The position numbers and the translations under genes were made by a program. The notes under the pieces are model-generated. The model did not search any database. It was not told where the DNA came from and saw only the letters and a program-made list of their open reading frames with translations. A DNA stretch of 64,000 nucleotides. Origin: Himantopus leucocephalus (taxonomy: Eukaryota; Chordata; Aves; Charadriiformes; Recurvirostridae). The first letter of the stretch is position 1. Every line of letters begins with the position of its first letter. Below, one piece after another: positions 27,601-42,600 of the stretch. The stretch is from assembly GCA_003993805.1 (NCBI GenBank), contig RSEF01000002.1, forward strand, positions 96,488,268 to 96,552,267. Direction: 5' to 3'.

Positions 27601-30600
27601 GAACAGAGACAACTGAAAGCTTGGTTTCCTATGGATTTGTCCTGCCTGTTAAATTATATGATACAAAATAGGCTGTAAGGTAAGTTCATTTTTTTTCTTC
27701 ATAGTTCAGACACTATTTTCATGCAGCTTGCAGAACTTAGCATCTTTTAAATTACCAGCGTTCTTTCAAATATGTGTGAAGCCATCACTATTTCAACCCA
27801 TCACATCAAATCTTAGCCTAATAGACAAGGTGATCATATTAAGTGTTGCTTCCTTAGGGATCAGACTAAAAAGCTGACAGAATTCTTGTTTTAACATTAA
27901 ACAGCAACTTAAGATCCTGTACACCACCAACTACCAGGCCTCTAGTGGCTAAGTCCAACAATTTAAGTGAAACTGAAACTCTCATGCACCAGTAAGAAAC
28001 TGAAAGTACACACCAAGGGAAGGTTAGCTCTGTACTTGCCTTTCTTCATATACTCTTTTCATAACCACTTTTTAAAACAGAGCACAAGGCTACACAGACC
28101 TTTACTCTCAACCCATATTTTCATGCTCAGTAAATAGACAGGAATCTGAAAATTCAAAAGCTGCACCAAGTCCATCTGTGCAAGAAACAGTCATGAGCAG
28201 TGTCAAAGGTCTGTAAAGAGAAGCTGAGAAACATACCAAATAGGTCGACAAGATGAGACTGCAGGCAGAAGTCAAGTCAAAACACAGGGAAGCCTGGGGA
28301 CAGTACTGTAGGGTGGTATATGAGGCAAGGAATGGGCAGGACTAGAGCAAAGTCAGTGCACGAGCAAATAGGAGGATGCATGAAAGTGCTTCAGACAGCT
28401 GGCATACTGAGCAACTGGAGGAAACAAGCAGAACTGTGCAATATGCTTCATAAACAGAACATAATCTTATCTTCTCTGCTCACCAGTTTAACTGTCCAAG
28501 ACCGACTGTAATCAGATAGCGAAGACGGCAGCTCAAGCATTCAGAGATGCTGAAAGGTGTGTTTGCCTATCTCCTCTCACTCCATTAAAACCACCTTTAA
28601 ATTATAAATTCTAGTGGGCGATGTCAGACAATCCCTCAATTCACATCATTGACCTGGCCAGTATCATTATTCCAGCTTTTTCTATAGCAGTCAGTCCTAC
28701 TTGATGTAGTCACTCTCATCCCCAATTTCAGCTCATTACAAGCAGTCCTGAACACAGGTGACACATGCTGTACTCCACCTTCTTAAGGCAGGTGCCTGCA
28801 ATTTAAACAATACTGCCAGTAATTAATCAAAACCTCTGCCTTGCAGGCAGCCAGAATGCCACAGATATGCTAACAGAAAGTTGCTCTAGCACGAAACAAC
28901 CTTTTTTAAGAGAGCCTGCAAAAATTCAGTATTCCTTTAATTAATTGCAGGGTGGCAGCTCCAACTGATTTCAGGACCATAACTCCCAGACAATCATTTC
29001 AAGCACCAGCTGATGCACAAACAAAAAAAAGTTTCTTTCTGATGAGCTGAACACATATAATTGGTGTCAATGAACTTCTCAGGATAATGGGGGGAAAAAA
29101 AAAAAATAAAAATGGTATTTCACCTCTCTATTTCCAGGCAAATGTGGGTGAGGAAACCTTGTTTCAAATCAAGACATGAAGTGCTATTTAACATACAATA
29201 GAAGGAAGTATTGTAACAAACCATTTAAATTATGTTTGACAGTTACAACCATATAGTAGATAAAGCTATTATGGCAGCATCAGCACTGGTCTACAAGGCA
29301 TCAGAGAACACAAAAAGGAATGGAATAGCAATGTGGCCCTAAATACTGTTTTTCTACACACATTTTTGAGTAGGCAGTTACATTTTTACCACTGTAGAAA
29401 CAGCATCAGAGTAGCAGATCTGCTTCAGGAGTAGAGAATGCTGATCCTGAGGCTTTTACTCAGCCTCTCCCTCAAACAACACAAAATATCATCACATATA
29501 TTCCTCTGATACACTGAGATGGCAGCCTAGAGAGCCAGTACAACTGGCTCTGTTTGCATTTAACATGGAGGTAGGCTGTGTAATACCAGTAGACTTGCAT
29601 GAGATATCCATTTACAGTATGTACTCCTTGATGGGAAAAAATACAGATTATTTTTCTAATAACAGTTGTCCTCTTGTGTATTCTGTATTTAGGGCTAACA
29701 AAAGCATGAAGGTTAAATCTTGAAAAGCAGTATCTTGCACTTAGTTTTTAAGAGCTGCCTTACTCAAATGAACGTGCTCACAAAGTTCTGAACTCACACA
29801 TTTTCTAATGAAGTAATATCTAACATGAAAACTGATCTTTTTTGGAGAGAAAGAAGAAAAGAAATCTGCAAGGGGCTCAGAATTCTGCTGAAGGTTAAGG
29901 GAAAAAAAACATAAAGGTTCCAGAATAAAATGGCTTCCTGTATATATGGACAGAGACCTTAAAAATGGAAAAAACCTCAAACACACACATACAAAACACA
30001 CAAAGTTTTATCAATGCACAAAATTGAAGTCAACCAAAACTAGGATCTTTTCCACCTGGAGTTACATTGCTCTTACAGAAATAGTGTTATTGTAGTCATG
30101 GTACTCTACATGAGATTTGTGAAGTTAGTGGTGGTATCTTATTAGAGCAAAAATTATACACAGAAATATATACTTTTTTGACCCAAGCCTGAACCAACCA
30201 CTAAAGGTGGTTCACACATCGAGCAACAACTCTGAGTTTGACTAAATGCTTAGCAGACAGACCACCTGGCAGAACAGATACCAAGTATTCCTGGTATAGA
30301 GGCAGTGTTAATGGGAAAGTTCTCCTTATTTCCAAAGATAAAGGCAGGAAACATACAGTCTGTACAACAAAGAGAGGTCAGTAGTGGGAGATAAATAATC
30401 AGTGTTCTTTTTAGCTTTAACAGAAGTAAATTCAGTGGTATTTGGGTTGGTCTTTCAAAATGTGATCTACTTCCTTTAAGGACTTCTTGAGGGACAAAGA
30501 CCCTTTTCATACCACAAGGATTGCTGTTTGCTCTCACACCTGCAATACCTGTATGAGGGCATGGCTGTATGTTTTACTTTCTAGACAGGCAGCAGAAAGC

Positions 30601-33600
30601 TATTTTATGAAGGCAGTTTTGATGGTTTGCAGGTTTCCCATATACAGCAGTTTGTAACTTCCATAAACAATATTAACAAGGATGCTTAAAAAAAGTGATG
30701 GTGGTTTAAGCATCCCAGCAGCAGTTTAAATGAGAAGTAATTGTTACTGAATTTATGGTGAAAAAAAAAAACCCCAACAAGTCCAGGATTCCAACCCAAA
30801 CAATAGAGAAGTAATTGTTACTGAATTTATGGTGAAAAAAAAAAAAACCAACAAGTCCAGGATTCCAACCCAAACAATAAAGGTATACCCATAATACACA
30901 AGTGACACTGTAACTATTTTAAGTCTCTCCAAAAGAGCTCCTGTGAGGACTGAAATATTGCAGGACCATATGGGTGCCCACAGCCTGTAGAAAACATTGA
31001 ATTTTGAAATGGAAGCTTTTAAAGGAGAGGATGAAATGGATAAGCTTGGCAGTAACTTCAAGATGCTCCTCAGAATTAAGGAGCTCCTTTGCGTAGTCAA
31101 GGCAGGCTACTATGCCAACATAGCATAGGATGTTGTCATTCAAGCTGGTGACCTTTACAGTGTTTAAGCTGCTGATTTACAGCGTATAAGAAGAAATCTG
31201 TGACGCCTTCGCTTACAGCACGTTTTTCCAAAAGGGGTTTAAGGAACTGTTTTGATGAATCTCAGAAGTATTTAAATGCGAGATCCTCCCTGAACAACTA
31301 TGGGTCTACCACAGTTCTCTTCCTTGTGTGCTTTGGAAGGTTGGAGCGGAGGGAGCTATAGGGGTGGAGGACTGGAGGATTAGGTTGCATAACAGAGCTG
31401 ATGAGTAAGTAATTAGGCATCTTTTTAAGTTTCCAGATGAAAACATACCCAGCTACCACAGCATAAATATTTCCCACTGAATGACTTATTTCTTGTCTTT
31501 TAGTCATGATGCTCAAGAAAAGCCTACGGGAACACCCTCAAAAGATGAGCTTGAACAAAAAAAAATCATAAGTTTACTAGATGTGGAAAAAAACGCCCAC
31601 AATGGAATTGACAGTTTTTACAGCACAGTACGATTCTCCCTTCACCTATAGCTCTTCTGTAATCTGCCAAGTACAAATGACCTCCTTCCCCTTTATAAAC
31701 TTAAGCTAACATATCCCCCCATTCATTTCACAGGTACCAACTTCCTCTCTTTGTCAGAAGATGAGGTTACAGATGTTGAGAAGTTGCTTAAATTTTAAAT
31801 TAGCTTATCACCTTAAATTTAGTTTTTAGAAGTTCAGAGAACAGATGTTTGTATCACAGAAGTTGTCCAACAAAATCCCCACCAAATCATACTTACTGAC
31901 AAATCCCTTTTCCTTCTTATTGAAGTATTTCTGCAGTAGCACTGACCACTTCAGCAATGAAAAATAACTTTTATCCAGATTGCTTTACCAGCCAAAAATA
32001 AGGTAGTGTAACTACCCAGAATTTATGCAAACAGCTTGTTCTGACTTCAAGGGGGGTCCAGTAGACAAAGCAGGAAAGTTTAAGGATCTGTGCTGATGAA
32101 TGAACTGATCAACTTCTTCAGCCAACGTAAGGTGCAACAGATTCCTAGATGTCATCTGGAAAGCCATTGTGAAGAATTACTGCTTCGTGGTGATGTGCTT
32201 CATCTGCTCTGGCATTCTCTACCTACCAGATTTTTTTTGATGATCATTGAAATCTCATTTATATTTGGGCAAGCAGTTCCTCCCCAGAGTTTGTTAACCT
32301 AGTGTGTGTCTGCCAAGTGGGTAATTTTCTTCATTACTGACCACTAACCAAAGAGGTCATAACTCTTCGGTCAGAGCAAAAGAACATTTTAAAATTTGGT
32401 TTTTTTCTTTTCTTTGTTTTCCTAAAAAGAAGGAAGTTGTCTGAAAGAGTCACAAGACTTAAGTCTGCTTCTGAAATTGGACTTTGTGGTCCAGGAGAGC
32501 TGCCTTCAAGTTAGAAAGCAATAAAACGCTCATATACAAACACACTTGTGGAATACTTTCAATCCCATAAAGAATAGACTTTAAATCATCTGGACTTAAA
32601 AGTGGATCAAAAGCTTAATATTCCATTACTGGCAAACTAGGGGTACAATAATACAGGCAGCTGCTCTAGAAACCTATTAAAATACTTTTGGAACCAATTG
32701 CGGTAACCAGTTAGCAATCAGATCTTTTTGTACCTGCTAAAGCACCTGATCCCTCTGGTACACAATGTAAAATGTCCTGATAAACACTGTCATTACATCA
32801 AAAAGCCAACTTATTTATATTATATTTGGATATTCTGGATTAAGATCTACTCTTCACCCAAAGTCCTCATCCTTGGAAATTATCTTTGAATTTCCTCTGC
32901 TGCTTCATTTTTTACATGCTGATGTCTGCTCAGAGTTAAATGAATGTACTTTATTCAAAACTTCCCAGAAGACTCTGAATGACCATTAACAGGACACAAT
33001 TAAGAAATCACAAGGTTAAGATTATCAATGCCTGGCTCCAAAACTTCACTGGAGGTAGTACAACAAGTTTGCACGGTTTACAAAATTGAAGAATATAAAA
33101 CACAATTCTGACCTTTCTGGGATAAATTCTAGATGAACGTCTTGAGTGATGACAATTCACCATGCAATTCAAGAAAAACATGACCACCTTTTCACAGATA
33201 GCATAAGAGAAATACCAGTGGTCCAATAACATGAAATAAGTTTTTGTGTGCATGCACGTAGAGAAGTGTAAGTAACATCGGAATTAAAATAGTAGAGCAA
33301 AGGAGGAGAGGACAGTCAGTACCATCTGCTTCACAGAAAACCTCTTTCAACCAATAAAAGAAAAAAAAATAAAAGAAATAAATCACAACCTCAATCCACT
33401 GCAAAATTTTCATTAAATTTTAAGCCCAACTAATCGTTACTGTGATTACTTACCTCTCTGTTAAGGTCCATTTACTATAATAACCTAAACTGCTGTAATT
33501 AATATTGCTCATATAAAAGTATTCCTCTAAAAACAAAAAAGGTTTTTGAACTCTGAATCCCAGTTACAACCTTTGCCATGCTTCTTCTCCATGGCATTTT

Positions 33601-36600
33601 CCTGAACGCTTCATAAGGGACTACAATAATTTTGGTGGCTGCACGACAAAGTGAATGCAGCTAAATAGGACAAAATACTCATCTACTTGACTACACTGCA
33701 CATTCCAGTAATATTCCATCAAATCACAACCTGTAGTTTTCTGGGTTTTCTGTTTTTCTGTCATTGGTTTTGCTCAATCACGAACAAAATCCAGTGAATA
33801 ATTTAAAAAATTTATTGTAAGTCTAGACCTTCAATTGAATCCTTTAAGTTACCTTAAAATTAGGTATATAGGAAATAGTCTGAACTACTTGATGTGCATT
33901 ATTTGTACTACATTCAGTGTAACTACAACCTCCAGACCCCTACAGATTATCCTCAGGCTTTCCCACTAGTCCGCACTGAATCTACTACGTGGGATAGTTA
34001 AATGGCTATTATAACATTCTGTCAAAAGCCATTCTGCTGTTTCATCACATTTTAGTAACACAACACGGCCTGGAGTTACCTCACCTATTTTAGGTCATCC
34101 AAACATCCCCCTGTACTCGGCACTGGTGAGACCCCACCTCGAGTNNNNNNNNNNNNNNNNNNNNNNNNNNNNNNNNNNNNNNNNNNNNNNNNNNNNNNNN
34201 NNNNNNNNNNNNNNNNNNNNNNNNNNNNNNNNNNNNNNNNNNNNTGGACTAGATGATCTGAAAGGTCCCTTGTAACCTTAACAATTCAATGATTCTATGA
34301 TTCTAAACAGTCCAGCAACAAGTAAAGGAGAGCTCCACATGGGCCACTTCATTTTGCTGAGCTACCAGTTATAACAGAGTCAATTGAGTCAGCTGAGAAA
34401 GAAAACAAATCTGTCCCTGCTTCTATGGCTGGACTGCTGCCTGGATACACCTATACTGTGCAGGAGGGTCAACATACCGTGTCACAATAGTATCTTCTTT
34501 CAGTATTGGACAAGGGAGTTCAATTCCTTTTTGTTTTCACACTATACTTGTTTGTATATATTTGGTTTAAAAAACACAGGCCTACACCCTTTTTGTTCAA
34601 AGCAGCTATTCATTTTTACGCAGATTTTTCACTGCCACAAACTTTTACTAAACTGTGTTGGTCAGATATTCAATGACATTGAGATACAGCTACAGTTCTG
34701 GCCTGAGCTTCACCTGATAGAAAGAGACCTTTATACAATGAGATTCCCTACATGAAGCTTCCAGGTGTAACCACTCACCATTTGTGGCCACATCTCAGCT
34801 TCTGGTTGTGAACGTGTCCTTAAAACTACATTGTCTAATGAAATTTTAGAAGGATATCAACACCAAGAGCCTGATTCCACTTAGCTGCAAAGGAACTCAG
34901 TTTCTGTACAGACTTTAAATTAAAAGTCCCTACCCAAGGCCAAAGTAAAATATTTTGTCCTTTTTATACCATCATTAAAATCTACATGATGACATACAGG
35001 AAGATTCTGTGAACTTTGCTGCTCCCTAGACACAACATGGTGGGTTTCTCCAAAATACTTCCACACAGACTTTGGTTAGAAGTCTACAAGCATAAAAGCT
35101 TTTTTTTTTTTTTTTGGCACAACTGCACCAAAAATCACAGATCTCTCTCAGGCTTTTGTGAGAATCTACATTCCAAAGATAGCATTCAAACACTACCGAC
35201 TTGGACATCTGCATTTCTTATGACTAAATCCGAGTGCACAACAATCTGTTCTTGGTCATCTCTCACACCCTGCCTGAGACAAACTTATCCATGCACGAAG
35301 GACTAGCACCACTCCCTCAAGGCAGGGTACCATTCAGAGCAGACAACATTCCTAAAACACATTTCTGGGATGGCACCCCAACTTGCACCAAGAAAGAAGT
35401 TTTGGGGACTTCTCTCTACAGCCTCACCCTTTGCTTCTATAGCCTCATCCTAACTTGCTTTTCTGTTTCTTGAGTCTTAAAATCTTGCAATTTCACTGCA
35501 AATTTAACCATGAGTTCTGTAGGATTGTTTTGACTTTGTACAATGATTCAACTTCGGAGAAAGGGAAAAAAGCAACATCCCCACGCAATTTTTTCTATCG
35601 ACATTCAAGGTAGACCAGTGGAAAAAAAAAAACCAACTCAAAAAACCCCCAAAACCTCACCATATATTACAGCTAAATTTTGTGTTTCAGGCCTTCTCAC
35701 ACACAATCAGTGAACTTCCTAAGTAATCATTTTTAATTATTCTTGAAGAAATTAAGTATCTACCGACTTACTTCCCCAAACAGGAATATCTTTGCTTTCG
35801 GCTTTCATCACAATGGAGGCGAAGGTCATAGTTACTGGAATGGCATCAAAGTAGGAAGAGTGGGGAGCCACAGTTAATATTGCTGCTTCCGCTGGCAATG
35901 CCTGTCTGCCTTTTACATTTATCCAATGGAATCCACCAGCAAGCCACATCATTCTCATGATTGCTTTCAGCAAAATATCCACTATCCTGTAAAAAGTTGA
36001 GAAAACAGTTATGCTGCCACGGGAATACCTTAAAATAATGAAAAGAAAACGTTACATAAATACTTTATAAGCACGACAAAAGTACAGGTAGGATATGCTG
36101 CTTAAACAGAGCAGGAACACTGCATAGACATTTTGTTTTCTCTTTCTCAGCAGATTTAAGAACGCTTTCAGGGTACATTGCCATTCAATTTCATTTCATC
36201 CCTCAATATGAATGCTTTTTAATCACAGTAAGATTGGCATTTATTTTACCACTAAATTAATTTTGATTCAGACTATCCCTGTGGTGTTTCTTCCATACAA
36301 TATCTAATAACGCTTTCTAGTAACACCAAAAAAGCTCTAATAAACTGAATCCTGAAATTTGGTATTAGGATATTGCTAGAATGCAATGGGTTTGAGTTTA
36401 CCCAAACAAAACAGTGGAGAAATGAAGGGCAGAGATACTCAAACACAGGAATACCTACAGAACACATTTGGGGAGCTGTGGAAATTTTTTACTTTCTTCC
36501 CTTTTCCCCATCTCCTCCTCAAGTGTTTTGGGTTAGGGGTTTCTTTTAGTGGGGTTTTGTTTGCTTGTTTTTTAAGCTAACAGTCATGAAGAGAAACATT

Positions 36601-39600
36601 TACCTTGAACCAACACAGTGCAAAAACCAAACACCAGAAATTGTTATACTCACAGGGATTGGAGGCTGGAGAGAAGGGTGACACCAAAAACTAGATGAAA
36701 TGGGGGAGGGACAATCTAAAAAGCTTCAAAATAACTGTATGCAAGATTGAAGGCAGTCCATTATTCCTTTAGTTATTACACTGATACCATTCCAAATCAA
36801 ATGCAAAGTGACATGCCTCTGTGGTTCTCAATCTCCTTCCCTCCTGTGATGCAAAATACAGTCAGCTTCCCTCATGCTAGTGCCAGCTCCTAATTTTAAA
36901 GTTGTCTAAGAAGAGGTGATACACTCCTCCTTTCTTGCTCCTCAAACAGCAGTTTTCATGGATGGGTGAACACTGTCTTACATTCTACCTTAATTAGCAT
37001 TCCAATATCAAAGCAAGCAGAGACTTATTAGTAAGCACCAAAGCATGGAGTAAGACCTAGAGAATCAACATAAGTTCTGTCAATTCATCACAGGGTAGCA
37101 AACAATGGGGTAAAGCAGTTTAAAACAACAATTTAAAATATGAAATCTGGGCACATTCCATACTGTCAATCTTCATAACAAGAAATTGACATTACAGGAA
37201 TAATTGAAATTGAAGGATGTCACAATGAACCTTCACACTACAAAGGTAAGAGGCCAAGCATGATCAATTTTTCTCCTTGTAATTCTTGGGACACCTGGTA
37301 AGTCAAACAGTTGAGGTATTTTTAGTTTCTCATCTGAGGGAAGTATTTAAGTAATATTTTTTACAGTTTTCTTTTGAAGAGAAAAGCAGGTCTGTGGGAC
37401 AGCTATCAGGTATTTCCAATCTTCTCTATTGCAAACTGCTGAACTAAATGATTCTCTCAGTATTTCACCACATCATTGACTTACTTTCGCCACCAGGAGA
37501 GGGGCTTTTCAAGCTGTTGCTCATCACATCCCATTGAAGCAATGAACGCAAAAGGCCAGGCCAGCAACATCATAAAAGCAGCAAAAAACAGTCGGATAGG
37601 AAACAGAGTCAAGGTCATGAAGGCAATCTGCAAAACCCAAAACAAATGCGTTATTTTAACACAATCTCAGCTTAAAAAAGTCAGTGATTCCTAGAAACTG
37701 ATCTGAAGTCTTAACTTAAAAATTTCTAATGCTAAAACCAGCAGAATATGCTTCAATTCCAAACAAATAATTGTGGAGTACTCACAACAATTTTGTAGTC
37801 ACCAATCTTAATTATAGCTGAAATACAGCACACTCTTTAAAGCTAATGCAGCTATCCACACTTCTTCAGACCCTATGTTTGTCAATGAATACATCCACAT
37901 GCTCTTCTCCCTTTCTGCAGCCTCACATTAAGTAAATATTTAGCATGGGTATGTTGTAAATCTTACTGCACTACAGAGAAGCCAGTCCATCACAGCAGCT
38001 CCCAGCCACTGATGTGCACTTCAGCAGCGTGCATTCCCATGGCAATACAGGACCCAACCTGGAAAGCTCTCCTCCAGAAACCAGAAGCTGTAGGCAACCA
38101 TAGTGGGGAACACTGTGCAGAGACCTCTGGACAAACATCCAGACACACATATGAATTTAAGTTCCAGGTCTGGGCTAACAAGCAAAACACCCTGGAAAGC
38201 AGAGGTTTCCAAGAAGTTACCCTCGCCTGGGAAGCCACGGCGAACCCGGTTGCTTCTGCACCTCCTCCCAGCACTCTAGTTCTCAAAGAGCCCATTCCCA
38301 GCCAGTCAGTCCTCTGCCCTCAACTTTGGTGAAAAACATGTCATGTTGGAACTTCTCCCACAGTCTTTCGAAGAATTCTCCCAAAAGCAGGGCCTTCCTG
38401 AGCTGTTTGGAGTTGTTCCCAACCGCCCTCCAGAAAACGCAACGTAGCAACTATCTGTGCAATGATCCGCTACTCCAGGAAACAGCTCCAGGAGCCAAGA
38501 GCCCCATCTTTCTCACTCAAAGGACAGAAAGAAAGAAAAAAAGCTCTTAAAGCAGAGGAGGGTACAGCTTCAGCTGACTTGCTAAGTGAGACAGAGGGAA
38601 CTGAAAACTGTTTGAAGCTGACTGGGGGTAGCACAAGTGCTCCTCAAGCTGTACAATGGATGCTAGCAAAAGATGAAGAAGACACTATGAAATAGAACGA
38701 CCACGTAGAGGAAGAGAATTCAAAAGGAAATACGCTACATATTCACAGGTGTACCAGATGAGGTAGAAAACCACTTATTATCACAATGGCTGGGCAAGGA
38801 TGAGTAACAAGGCATAAGGTACTGTGGCATGTTATGCTTTATCTGATGCATCTCCAGGCTGCTGTGGAAAGCATTATTCATATTCTTCTTCACTTCCCTG
38901 ATGCAGATCTAGTCATCATGCAGCTCAGTTTTCCATTGATCCATTCCTGCTTCTTCTCACTTCCCAAACCAGCTCAATAATCAACTCACTCTGTAGCTGC
39001 ACAAATCTGTAGATCTAAGGTAGAGGCAGGGAACACACAGCAAGAAAAAAGCTTGAGCTACCAGTTTCAAACCCTAAGCTACCAGCCCACTGCAATGCCA
39101 GATTTTAGAGTGATGGTCCAGACTTGCACCATAATCTCATAATAATCATGGTCTCATTCCCCAAAACAGGATTCCAGTCCCTGGGTGGACTGCTTCAGTT
39201 TGCAGAATCAGAAGAAAATGGATTATTTTTTTTTCCTTAGACAGGCTAATTTCCCAGATGAATCAGTTCAACTTCCTAAACTGGCACTGAAGTCATACCA
39301 ACTCATGCAACTCTGCATCCATAGACAAGACCACCACGTCTGGCAGCAAATAAGGGAGCATTCATCTGCAAACTGGAGAAGAGATAGCAGCTGCCTTCTA
39401 GGCTCGTAAGATGAGAAGGAGCAGCTGTCAAGAAAAAAGGGAAACCAAATGCAGGTGAGAGGACAGTCCTCTGGGATTCACATTCTCTCCCTCCCACTCC
39501 TCAAGGTCTCTTCCTATACCAGGGCAAAGCTGAATGGCAGGTGGCTGACAGTGAGCTATTCAGTCCTTTGCATCTCTGCGGCAATCCTTTGTATCAAGAC

Positions 39601-42600
39601 CACTTTAGAGCCACATCACAGAACAGAAGCAGGAGTTGCATCCCTAAGGTTGTGAAATATGGCGTAAGTGTGTAGAAAAGGCCTCTTGGTCTTCTGTGTC
39701 CAGAGACAGCAGTGGTGGAAACGACCAGCAAGAAACGGTTCCAAGTACACAGCTGTACAGGGTCTGGCTGTGACACTAGCCTCTTTTTTAGCAGATGGTA
39801 GTGCAGTACCTGTCCACACAAGAAATTCAGTAAGAGACAGAAGTATGTTTGGCCCCTGAAGAAGGTTAGGAATTAACAAAGACACTAACGTTTGAAAAGT
39901 ATTTCAGTCTACCTCTACATTCAGGTTCTGTCCCGTAAAACCTACGTACAGTAGTAGTGTCAAGTGTCAGACACAAAATGGGAGAAGGTCTTGTTCCCAC
40001 TAGCCACTGTCAGAGATCAGAATGCAGGAGACATACACTCCTGGTCTGACCTTGTACAGACATCTTATTTCAGTGATCATATTTCCACATATTTAGGACA
40101 TTCACCCAGACATGTTTTCTATTAAAATTACAAATTCTACCTGGCAATAAGTCATATGTAAACACCTGTGTTTTGAGACACGTTTTAAAAAAAACCCAAA
40201 GGTCCATCTGCAGCTCTACCTTGGGAGGTTCAGCTCGTGACCAGTTTTCTCAAGAGGGGTTTGACTACAGCTCATTTACCATTTGCTGGTCTACAGGATC
40301 CTACATAGCTTTTCAGAAGCTGAAGTGTACGCTGTGAAAGACCTATGGACAGCAGGAAGGAGAGGATGGTCTTACAGCTTGTAAGAGAAGGCTGCTCTGG
40401 GAAACTGTACTCTACTCTTCCGTCAGAAGGGTTTCAATCCGATGAAAGGTAACTCACTTTAACTTAATAGGTATCATATGTTCTCCTCATGTAGAGACTC
40501 TGCATTCAGATTTGAGTATGAACTTACAACGAAGGTATAAAAAAGGACAGAAGTTTGTCTTTAGGTTCTCAAAACATCAGGTCCTACATATCTAAGCACT
40601 GAGCAAGAGAATTCCCTTGTTGCTCCCTCTGCATGCCTCCGTTTCCTGTCTTGAAAGTCAGTATCACACCTCTTGTGCACAGAGAAGCTGAAAAAATGCA
40701 TCTTTGAAATTAGCGATACAGTGAGAATCATCACTAAAAACAGTTTATTCACAATAAAATTTCCATGACTTATTACAAAGTAACGGTCACATATTGAACA
40801 AAGAGAGCAGAATAATGAACTGCACATTTAACATGGTAAAGGTTTTGATTTTTGTTTTAAACGCATCAGATAGAGACTACATCTCACCCCATGCTTTCAC
40901 TTCCTCACCGTTATCATCCCCATAGCCTCAAATCACCAAAGATGCACTGAAAGAGCTAGGAATTCATTCCTCAACAATTCTCTTACTACCTGCTTTTCCA
41001 CTCTGCAAGTTCCCCGATTGACACAGTCATGGAGATAAATACAGGAGCAGGAATTTTCACGTGCAACTAAGCCAATCTCAGACATTGTTACTGATAAACA
41101 GGGTGGTCCTGTTCACTCTCCCCTCAATCCTCCCCTTGAGTCTGCTCCAGCACTTATCTGAGCTTGCAATGAGCCAATACACTCATTAGAGTGAAGAAAA
41201 GCAATCCCAGCAAAATAAAACAATCAGAATACAGAAGACCACAATAATCTGCTGGTTTAATGAGCCAAATCAGCTCACCAAGGCACCAAAGGAACACCAG
41301 TATTGGTGCAATAAAAGGGACTGAAACACTGGAAGCAAGGAAAATGGCATTGTATTGTGTTTTTAAGTGTCAGGGAAACAAAGCTATGAACACTTTGTGA
41401 CAGCTCCAGTAATGTTTCTGCCTGTTCTGCAGAGGTAACTAGAATCAAGAGCTTTGACTTATGTGATAGGTGCCCAGAGGTTGTTAGGATGAACAAAATT
41501 CATGGTTAATGAAATCACGTCTGTCTTTCTGCCAGAAAGAATCTTTTTATTATAGTACTAAAATAAAACAGGTAGCTTCAAGAATGACCTCCACTGTCAC
41601 CCTCAGATCAGAGTGAAATAACCATCATTTCTACAGCAAGCATGAAAGTCAGTTCTCAAATAGCCTTACTGCTTTTACACTCTTGTTATCTCCCAGTTTT
41701 TATAAAGGCAATAAATGATGATGTGAACAATTCCTTGGCACTCAAATGGATTTCTTTTTGCTGTTGTTCTTCCTCTTTGCGGTTGTTTTGTCCTCTTACT
41801 TTCTACTTTTTTTTTTTCTTCACTGCCACAGTCTCAGGCTGAAATGTTCTAAAATGCATTTACTTTGAGTTGTATTAATGAGCAAAAAAGCTAATCTAAC
41901 CTCTTGCAGAGTGCAGGATGAGGGAGGGATGAGGTGGTAGTACAGATAATGGGGCTATCAGACAGAGCATCGGCAACAGACAACAGACTGTCAGACAAAG
42001 CAGTCTTGTCTCCCAGTCCCCAGTGCTCACCAGTTTCTTCACGTGCCTCCAGTCCCCACACATTCCTAACCTTCCTCGATAGGCTTTCCAATCCCAGAAC
42101 TCACCCCTGTTAGATTCAAAGGGCAGACAGAAAAGCCTGTGACACAATATGCGCCTACAGCTGAACAGGAAGTGAGTTCAGCTGTAATACTTCATACCGA
42201 ACCCTCAGTAACGGGCCTGGACTGTAGGGAAGAGAACGCACACTGCTGTAATTCACTGGGAAGCATCCTCCTCATTCCAGACGCCTCCCTTTCTGGGACA
42301 GCAGCATTTCTCGTAAGTGTAACAGTTCCACAGCTATACAGCTCTTCTAACAGCCTCTATCTCAAGCAGAACTTTTCTTTTAATCAGTGAAGAGGTTAGG
42401 AGAACATGATTAAGGCAAAGAAGAAAATCTATCACTGTTCTGTATGGTGGCTTGCGTGCTTTTTCCTCACATAAAACTGCAGAAATAAGACTGCAAAGGA
42501 AGGCTGGGTTGAAGAACTGTGTGCTGCTGTACATCAATAAAAGATTGTTCACTTAAAAAGCAAGACCTTAGCCACACTGTAAAAAAATACAGAGCTTTAA

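Larger units (their letters stand above)
25607..35771 (-). other. LPCAT1: LPCAT1 intron 3
   Basis: About 10 kb plus an assembly gap. It contains a 74-bp tandem duplication at 30732-30879 and a gap-broken CR1 copy at about 34107-34305. A single ambiguous base is at 26981 and a 17-base T-run at about 35100. No coding sequence recognised. Confidence 0.87.
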
